Assembly (NCBI GenBank): GCA_023512835.1
Contig: CM042089.1
Coordinates: 52,447,427-52,511,426, forward strand
DNA length: 64,000 nucleotides
Reading direction: 5' to 3'
DNA from: Taxillus chinensis
Lineage: Eukaryota > Streptophyta > Magnoliopsida > Santalales > Loranthaceae
Position numbers and translations under genes: made by a program. Below are positions 57,379 to 64,000 of the stretch, in pieces; the stretch's first letter is position 1; the number at the start of each line of letters is the position of its first letter. Under the pieces are notes generated by a model, which saw only the letters and a list, made by a program, of their open reading frames with translations, was not told where the DNA came from and made no database searches.

Positions 57379-58616
57379 ATTATGGGGAGCTCTAGGCTGG
57401 TCCAATTTTTCAGTGGCTGGTTGGGATCCTCTCGCACTAACTGAACCATCTCGCTTGGTGCATGCTCATTTGTGTCTAATACGGCTACAGTCCCCGTCTT
57501 GGGCTCAGGTTGGCTCTTATGGATAAACCCTCCACTCCAGAATGTAACATTCAAAGGGGGAAAGCTTCTCCTTTCTTCTTGTACTGGCCTTTTCTGCAAT
57601 CTTGCCATTCTGACTTCTCTCTTCTTGATAGCTTCCCTTTGTCTGTCAGCTTTTGTAGGGACATAGCCTAGCCCGAACTTTTCAGTATTTTCTCGGATGG
57701 TCAGGGGTTTCTGAATCCCCTGAGCTGTCAGGCCTAATCCTTGCCCCGGTTTGTACCCCTATTTGATCATAGTGGCTGCAACCATTTTTGCTGCCTTCGA
57801 GAGACGATGGTCTGGGGCTGAAGCGACGTTCACCATCTCAAAAGCCCGATAGGAGCATTCTGGCACATCTTCGTTGCTTTCAACATAAGGGACTGATGCC
57901 GGTTTGGTGACGAGGAAACTTGTCTCTCCAGAGATGCAGATGAGCTGGTCCCCCATTACAAACTTCATCTTTTGGTGGAGACTGGACGGCACTGCCCCTG
58001 CCATGTGGATCCAGGGTCTTCCCGGCAAACAGCTGTAATATGGAGTGATGTCCATTACCTGAAATTCCACCGTAAAAGTAGTTGGCCCAATCATGAATGG
58101 AACATCTAGAGTTCCCACCACGTCACGCTTTCCTCCATCGAATGCCCATACCTTCATCGTACAGGGACGCATATAGGACGTGTCAATTGGAAGCTGCTGC
58201 AGTATATGCAAGGGCATAATGTTCAAGGCCGAGCCGTTGTCAATAAGTACACGGGCTATGGTGTGCTCCTTGCATTTGACCGTGATGTGCAGAGCTTTTA
58301 TGTGCCCCTTTCCTTCTTGGGGTAGCTCGTCATCTCCAAAGCTAATTACGTTATTCAGGATGAGGTTACTGGTGAGTCCATCCACATTCGTGACTGAGAT
58401 GGTTGGAGGAACGTAGGCTTGGCTTAGAACCTTCAGCAGTGCTTCCCGGTGAGGTTGGGAATCCATCATTAATGAGAGTAAGGAGATGCGAGCCGGTTGC
58501 CGACATAATTGATCCACAATATTATACTCACTCTGCTTCATGAGTTTCAGAAATTCTGTGGTTTCTTCTTCAGTGATCGGTGTTCCCTTCTTTGTTGCTT
58601 CTAGTGTAGGCTCCAT
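57379..58616 (-). pseudogene. Ogre protease exon
   Basis: The block at 57759-58616 contains the aspartic protease with VLIDNGSALNIMPLHILQQL (Asn-Gly-Ser form of the active site, usual in this lineage) and the GRPWIHMAGAVPS phrase. A stop near 57759 interrupts the frame. A following block (57379-57608) reads into ELPIM at the splice donor. The stop between blocks makes this copy defective unless suppressed. Confidence 0.82.
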
Positions 58617-58786
58617 GTCTTGTTCTACAGCTTTTTCTTTCCTTGCTTTGTCAACTATCTCAGGGGCGTAAGCCCGACCGCTCCTGGTCTTCTTTTCTGC
58701 TATAGCGGTGGCTCCTTGGACTACTTCACAACTGTAATTCCATGGGACTGCTTTATCAGTTTTATAGGGGAAAGGAGCAGGAACAC

Positions 58787-60862
58787 CTATGGTGAGGGGT
58801 GCAATTCCACGCGGTAGTTATGGGATTTCGGTCGTTTCCCCCCTTGTCCGGCACGAGACTTGAGGCATGGATAGTGAGAGGCTTGATTCCATGTGGCAAT
58901 AACGGGTTCTCCTGGAGCCTTAACAGTTAAGACAAGGGGTGTTGGCACCCATGGCGATTTGTGTGAATGATCTTCTTGGATCATGTGGCTTTGGTTGTCC
59001 ATTACTCCTCTTGAGAATTCTATCATCCTTTGGTCCATGAGTTTTTGCACCACCTCGGAAAACTCAGTGCATTCTGCGATGTCATGTCCCCGTGAAATCT
59101 TGTGATAAGGGCATTGTTTTTCCCCATCTATTCCTTTTCCTGCCCTTGGCGTGTCTTTAGCAAGTATATAGCCATGTTCCTGTAACAGAGTAAACAAATG
59201 TGTTTTCTCCATTTGTACTTGGGAGACCCTTTCCAGCCGTGCTTCATTTTCGATACTAGCAACATTATTGGAGTGTTCTGGGGAGAGGGTTGCTTGTTCA
59301 CATTCGGCGTCCCCAGACAGTGCGGAGAAATCCAGCCATTTTGCATCCTTTAATGCCTGAACCTTCCTTTTGAATGTTATACAATTCTCGATATCATGTC
59401 CAGCTCCACCTGCATGATACTCACATCTAGCATCTGGCTTATACCAGGCCGGGGGAGGAGTCTTTATTTCTCCCAAGGGTATAGGAGTTACCATCCTTGC
59501 TTCTAAAAGCTTGGGATATAATTTGGCATATGTCATTGGGATCGGGTCGAACTCCTGTCGTGGTCGGCGAGAAGCCTGATTCATTCCTGCTTGCTGGGTC
59601 TGGGCCCTTGGTTGCCCCTGTCCTTGGAATGAGGCTCCCGGTCCTTCTTGACTTGCTGGCCTTGGTTGCTCTGGGTATGGCGCTCTTGGTTGAAACGGAT
59701 TAGGTGTCATTGGATATGGAAATGGAACCCCTCCTTGCGGCAGGTATGGCATGAATTGGGGAGGTGGTGCAGGTGCAGCATAAGCAGCTACCGGTGCCCC
59801 TCTATAGCACCCTAGCGCTTGGTAGAATGTTGGTTGTATTGACTGGTGCGCTTGATATACCAGGTTGCTCTCATTTTCCTTCTTCTTCGCTGGTGGTTGA
59901 AACCGTTTTGATGCCTCAGCCGCTTCACCCTTTAGCTTTCCACCTTTAATTCCACTTTCTACTCGTTCACCGGATGCGACCAAGTCTGCAAAGCTGTTGG
60001 AGACGTTACCGATCAACTTCTCATAATAGACACCTTTTAGTGTGTTGATAAAAAGAGTAGTGAGTTCTCTTTCGGTAAGGGGAGGTTGGACCTCCACAGC
60101 TGCCTCTCTCCATCTTCGTGCATAATCTTTGAAATTCTCTTCGGATCCCTTCTCCATAGACTGCAGGGTTAGTCGATCCAGTGCCAGCTCGGTGACATGT
60201 TTGTACTGTGCCAAGAAGGAAATAGCTAATTCCTTCCATGTCTTAATACGGTTTCCATTCAGTTGAAAATACCAGCGAAGGGATGCCCCAGTTAGGCTTT
60301 CCTGGAAACAATGCATGAGGAGCTTGTCTTCACCAGCATAAGCGGCCATCTTTTGACAATACATGGCCAGATGTGTCTTCGGACATCGTGTCCCGTTGAA
60401 CTTTTCAAAATCTGGCATTTTGAATTTTGGCGGTAGCACCACTCCAGGGACTAAGCATAAGTCTTGTGGGCTGGTCATACCATAGCTGTCAATGCCTTCT
60501 ACGGCCTTCAATCTTTCCTCGAGTCGGCGTAGAGCGAGTGACTCAATATTTTCCTGAGGAGCTGGGGAACCCACCGCTTCCATTACATTTCCTGATGCGG
60601 GCATAGTGAAATGAGTTTGATTTGGGGTAGGAGGTTGTGCCATAGTAGGATGGTATGTGGGTGCCTGGCTTGGAGCCAGGTTGGGTGACTGAACAGCCTC
60701 CTGTCCCTGCTCTTGATGGTGATTGGTAGTTCCCCCGGTCGGAATTCTTCCTCTTTCTTCAGTCAATTTCGTGAGCATTTCCATTATTGCGGACATTTGC
60801 CCCTGTAGGGTTTGTTGTGACTGTTCCAACCCCATGAGTCTGTTATCTGTTTCTTCTGCCAT
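58787..60862 (-). CDS. gag: Ogre gag
   Basis: 691 codons from MAEETDNRLMGLEQ. There is a short coiled coil at residues 10-37, then a Gln/Pro-rich stretch and the retrotransposon gag core at about 150-305 (PPKFKMPDFEKFNGT, SLTGASLRWYFQLN, ENFKDYARRWREAA). A Pro/Gln-rich region follows (about 340-440). Two unusual zinc-binding repeats follow: CEYHAGGAGHDIENC (about 478) and CPYHKISRGHDIAEC (about 582), of the C-x2-H-x5-H-x4-C kind used by Ogre gags. The C-terminal part is the segment found as a stray copy at 31756. The ORF is intact and ends just upstream of the protease block, in another frame. Confidence 0.9.
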   Translation of the reverse strand: MAEETDNRLMGLEQSQQTLQGQMSAIMEMLTKLTEERGRIPTGGTTNHHQEQGQEAVQSPNLAPSQAPTYHPTMAQPPTPNQTHFTMPASGNVMEAVGSPAPQENIESLALRRLEERLKAVEGIDSYGMTSPQDLCLVPGVVLPPKFKMPDFEKFNGTRCPKTHLAMYCQKMAAYAGEDKLLMHCFQESLTGASLRWYFQLNGNRIKTWKELAISFLAQYKHVTELALDRLTLQSMEKGSEENFKDYARRWREAAVEVQPPLTERELTTLFINTLKGVYYEKLIGNVSNSFADLVASGERVESGIKGGKLKGEAAEASKRFQPPAKKKENESNLVYQAHQSIQPTFYQALGCYRGAPVAAYAAPAPPPQFMPYLPQGGVPFPYPMTPNPFQPRAPYPEQPRPASQEGPGASFQGQGQPRAQTQQAGMNQASRRPRQEFDPIPMTYAKLYPKLLEARMVTPIPLGEIKTPPPAWYKPDARCEYHAGGAGHDIENCITFKRKVQALKDAKWLDFSALSGDAECEQATLSPEHSNNVASIENEARLERVSQVQMEKTHLFTLLQEHGYILAKDTPRAGKGIDGEKQCPYHKISRGHDIAECTEFSEVVQKLMDQRMIEFSRGVMDNQSHMIQEDHSHKSPWVPTPLVLTVKAPGEPVIATWNQASHYPCLKSRAGQGGKRPKSHNYRVELHPSP

Positions 60863-61119
60863 TGGCTGCGGTTGGGGTATTTGATTGCGCCGGGATCTGA
60901 GATTGTAAAAGTGCGCAATCCTAGAGGGAGGCTGCTACCCACCTGGGTACAAGGGAACTTTTATTTGATTTTTTTTGATATGCATGTATGCATGAATGTC
61001 GATGCAGAGGGTTAAAGAAACAAACAACTTTATTGCAAACAAAACATACAATATAAACACTCAATACAAACATACAATGCTGAAATGCCATGTAAAATGA
61101 AAGCTATCACTACATGATC

Positions 61120-62583
61120 TTAAGGCATTCTTCCAGTCATCTCCTAAGGAGCACGGCGCCTCTTTCTCTGGGGTGGTCATTCACCTGCATCCTCCCGCTG
61201 CTTCATTATGGTCGCGATCTGTTTTTCCCTCACTGCGGCCCTTTGAAGAGTTCCTTCTAGAGATGCTTCTAGCCTCTGGATCTGCTGCCTTAAAGTCTGA
61301 TTCTCCTGGAGGATAACCTTCATGTCTGAAGTTAGCTGTGGCTTGTGTTGTGCCCTCCAAGATATGTATGCTAGGAAAACACCAGGTTTTGAACTGTTGG
61401 GTTGGATCTTGTGTGGTGTGGACCATGCTTGATACATCTTCTTGCCTTCTTCTATGAGCATGGCTCTGCTGTAAGTGAAGTCACACTCTTCCATGCCAAA
61501 GAGCACGGGAATAATCTGATGACGCCCCACTTGTCTTCCCACCTGCAGTGGTGCATATGCGGCTCCTCCCCCGGGACCTAAAAGTGGAACCCAATTGTAG
61601 TCCCCGCAGCCTATATGTCATGGAGACCACCGGCATCCAAGGAGCAGTCCAAGTAATGTCAGCTTCGTGAGGTTCCCCAACTTCTTTTTCTAGCTTTCAA
61701 AGTCTTTTGGTAGGCTCCACTTGCCGAGCAGAATATCTAGTAGTGTTGTGGCTGGTACTTGATAAACAAGCAGGGAAACGATGAACACTACAGGGGAAAT
61801 GACCTTGCAACCAAGTACATAGGAGAGGTAAGGACCCCATGAACTGTCCCGAGCGTTTACTCCTTAGGTAAGTAAGAGATCGGATGGTTTCAGCCAAGAT
61901 AGCAGGAGTAGGGTCACATCCTTTGAGCACCTGCTGGACCAAATCTACAATTGCCCCATCAATGTGGGCCGGTATCCTCGGGAAAATGACTAGCCCATAT
62001 ATAGCTAGTGTAAGCAATTTGTGTGCCTCCGCTTCCGTTGCAGTTTGTATTATTTCTTTGATTGTTGCCCGTGGAAGATATTCACGCCCACCGTAAGTTG
62101 TGACCTCCGGTGAGTCCCATACCTGGCTTTCCCATAATCTCGGCAAAGGCCCTTCGGCATGACCTTCCGGCTCGGGCGGATAGACTTTCATTTTGTTTTC
62201 CACGAGGATATCCGGTAATCTTCGTATTCTTCTATTGTGGGAACAAGATCTAGGCCATTGAAGTTGAAGCACCGCCGTCGAGGTTCCCAGAAATAAATGG
62301 CTGCCCCAAGCATATCCGTATCGGCCAGTAGCTCGGTTACATGGAGCAAATCCCCAAACTGTTGTATGTATACGCTTTTCCTTTCGTCTGACCATTGCTT
62401 CCATATTGTCTGTACCTCCTTAGTGTAGTCCAACTGATCTTCTATGATAACATGTTCTACCTTGTAGGCCTCTCCTGGCGGGAAATCTCCAAGGCGAAGT
62501 TGAATGTCTCCTGATCCTTGGGCCACTACTGTGACAGTCTCCTTGTCCTGAAGGCCTTTTAGGAGATGACTGAAAGTTGCCAT
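61120..62583 (-). pseudogene. Ogre ORF1
   Basis: Extra ORF between primer site and gag, typical of Ogre. It starts MATFSHLLKGLQD at 62583. 62188-62583 covers the N-terminal part (FNGLDLVPTIEEYEDYRI). A frameshift near 62200 leads to VYPPEPEGHAEGP... and GREYLPRATIKEII, with GQFMGSLPLLCTWLQGHF near 61800, which resembles the plant mobile domain. After another break (61545-61700), 61177-61542 carries SRAMLIEEGKKMYQAW and a C-terminal coiled coil (LQENQTLRQQIQRLEASLE). Its role is unknown. Confidence 0.75.
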
Positions 62584-63190
62584 GCCTATATGAATGATGA
62601 ATGTCATGTTATGCATGATGATAGGTTAGGATGACAAGTCAGGACAAAGAATAAACCAATAGTAAAGACAGTCAAATGTGCAGGGGATGACTTAAGGACT
62701 ACCCTACAAAACAAAGGTTAGCATGGCACGGAATGAGCAAGCAAAATGTGGGTCAATACCCCTGATGGGCTTTTATTGCTACCCCTATCTTATTCGTTGG
62801 TTCCCAAACTTCCTAAATAGAGGGCTCCGTACACCATGGGATTTACCGGAGGGGGATCTTAAAAGGACGTGCCTTAAAAGAACCTCAAGCTTGAGTGAGG
62901 AGTCCGAAGCCCCATTGCGGATAATGATCAATGCGCTGGGGACCGTACTGAACCTCGCTAACCTAAATTGTGTTAAACCCGAGTATAGGGTTATGCATGA
63001 ATGCAACAAGTATGGAAAGCAATAAATCACAACTATCATGGTAATGAAAGCGTATAAATAAATCACAGTTTAAATGACAATTGTATAAAAACAACTTGGC
63101 ATGACAGTTACATATATACAATAGCACAATTAAATATAACCTCCTAAGTCCTAGTTCTAGACCTAACTCTCTAAAGTGTTCATTCTTATT
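62584..63190 (-). other. Ogre leader
   Basis: About 600 bases between primer site and ORF1. No ORF of recognisable type and no repeat. Confidence 0.65.
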
Positions 63191-63208
63191 TCCCCAGCAG
63201 AGTCGCCA
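63191..63208 (-). other. Ogre primer binding site (tRNA-Arg-like)
   Basis: TGGCGACTCTGCTGGGGA on the minus strand, two bases from the LTR. It complements the 3' end of a plant tRNA-Arg at 17 of 18 positions by my recollection of that tRNA; Ogre elements use tRNA-Arg. Confidence 0.82.
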
Positions 63209-63210
63209 GC

Positions 63211-63694
63211 TGTCATCACTGGTTTTCGTCCGGGCCCTTTTGGGGTGAGCTCAAACTAAACCAATGGTGAGAAATTTTAGAGTCGCCACCAGCTGTTTTT
63301 GGGGTACAGTTGGATACCCTCTACTTCGAGTAGTTTTAAGTGTGTGGTCTGCGTTATCAGAGATGGGTTCGGGAGTTGGTTACGTGTAGGGAAGGATTAG
63401 CACCCCTACAGCGCCCTTTCGGTATCTAATTTAGGAGGGGGAGGTTTTATTTTATTTGTCTTGCCATAGTCAAGTTAAGTTTCCTAAAAAGTCTAGGATT
63501 TTTATTTAGCTAAATTATTTATTAAGGCCATGGTTAAAATGGATTTATCCTAAATTTTTAAAGGGAATCCTAAAAAGTTTTGGGTTTTGTTTGAAATGGA
63601 GAACGAGACCCTATAGGTTGGTTTTGGGTTTTTGGTTTTGTTTTGGAGTCCTAGAAAATGATTTTTTTTATTTTCCCTTTTTTTTTGTTTTTTT

Positions 63695-63725
<31 letters not shown>

Positions 63726-64000
63726 TTTTGGAAGACATTTGGAAAACATTTCATGAAAACATTTTCAAAACATGTTGTTGAAGATATTTTTTAAAAAAAA
63801 GGATATTTTATTGGAAAAACGTTTTGTTTTGTTTTGTTTTTTTTTGTTTTCTTTTTTGTTTTTTTGAAATTGGAAATGCATATATCAAAATAGATGTGGA
63901 GTGTGTGAGTGTGACATCCACAAAAAATAAAATCACTCTTTTTTTTCTTTTTTTCTTTTTCTTCATCCTTTCCCTTTGCTCTCTCTCTTTTTTCCTTTGT
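63211..64000 (-). repeat. 5' LTR of Ogre, partial
   Basis: Begins TGTCATCACTGGTTTTCG on the plus strand and matches 47992-48780 with few differences. It is cut by the window end; about 2.1 kb should follow. Confidence 0.9.

Larger units (their letters stand above)
47992..64000 (-). mobile_element. Ogre/Tat-type Ty3 retrotransposon, partial
   Basis: Minus-strand element of more than 16 kb. In transcript order: 5' LTR (from 64000 down to 63211, cut by the window), tRNA-Arg-like primer site, ORF1, gag, protease, intron, RT, RNase H remnant, second RNase H, integrase, tandem array, polypurine tract and 3' LTR (50899-47992). An extra ORF before gag, a protease-RT intron, two RNase H domains and great length are the recognised marks of Ogre. 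It is inserted in the right LTR of Tekay-2. Confidence 0.93.

Overview
The window is plant nuclear DNA. It is almost entirely LTR retrotransposons nested in one another, and I see no host gene, tRNA or rRNA. Plant-only lineages (SIRE-type Ty1/copia, Athila, Tekay/Del chromovirus, Ogre/Tat), primer sites matching plant Asp, Arg and initiator-Met tRNAs, long LTRs and AT-rich spacers point to a seed plant, most likely a eudicot. I cannot name the genus. The setting looks like gene-poor, repeat-dense (pericentromeric-like) chromatin.

Layout. 1-5832: minus-strand SIRE-type copia, cut by the window edge inside reverse transcriptase (RT), with its 5' LTR at 4464-5832. 5833-7307: unclassified DNA with four hairpin repeats and a TATA-bearing, pyrimidine-rich block. 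7308 to about 27960: plus-strand Athila element with 5' LTR, gag, pol and an extra ORF. A complete minus-strand Tekay element (Tekay-1, 7950-16996, target duplication ttgta) sits inside its 5' LTR. About 27960-30279: old plus-oriented Ogre LTR piece, split by a Tekay solo LTR (28370-30140, target duplication gcaga). 30280-33970: patchwork of two damaged copia-like LTRs, an Ogre gag scrap and a Tekay LTR scrap. 33971-39760: 3' LTR and interior of a minus-strand copia-like element (element C) with no visible polymerase. 39761-47991: second Tekay element (Tekay-2) inserted in element C. 47992-64000: Ogre element of more than 16 kb inserted in the right-hand LTR of Tekay-2, running off the window.

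The least expected content is a gene carried by two unrelated retroelements. The ORF downstream of Athila pol (24516-26820) and the only ORF seen in element C (36380-39340) share one architecture: an N-terminal plant-transposon-protein-like region, a Pro-rich and coiled-coil middle, and a C-terminal Ulp1/C48 cysteine protease domain with His, Asp, Gln and Cys still recognisable. Also notable: Athila and Tekay LTRs, which belong to different Ty3 branches, carry the same ordered promoter parts (G-box dyads, ACGT-core palindrome, TATA). The Ogre element has a frame-preserving intron between protease and RT, a second RNase H and an 82-bp tandem array in its 3' region. The long Athila pol ORF has substitutions at three catalytic aspartates.

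All positions and motifs were read by eye from the sequence. Family assignments rest on recognised protein motifs and LTR structure; no database search was run.
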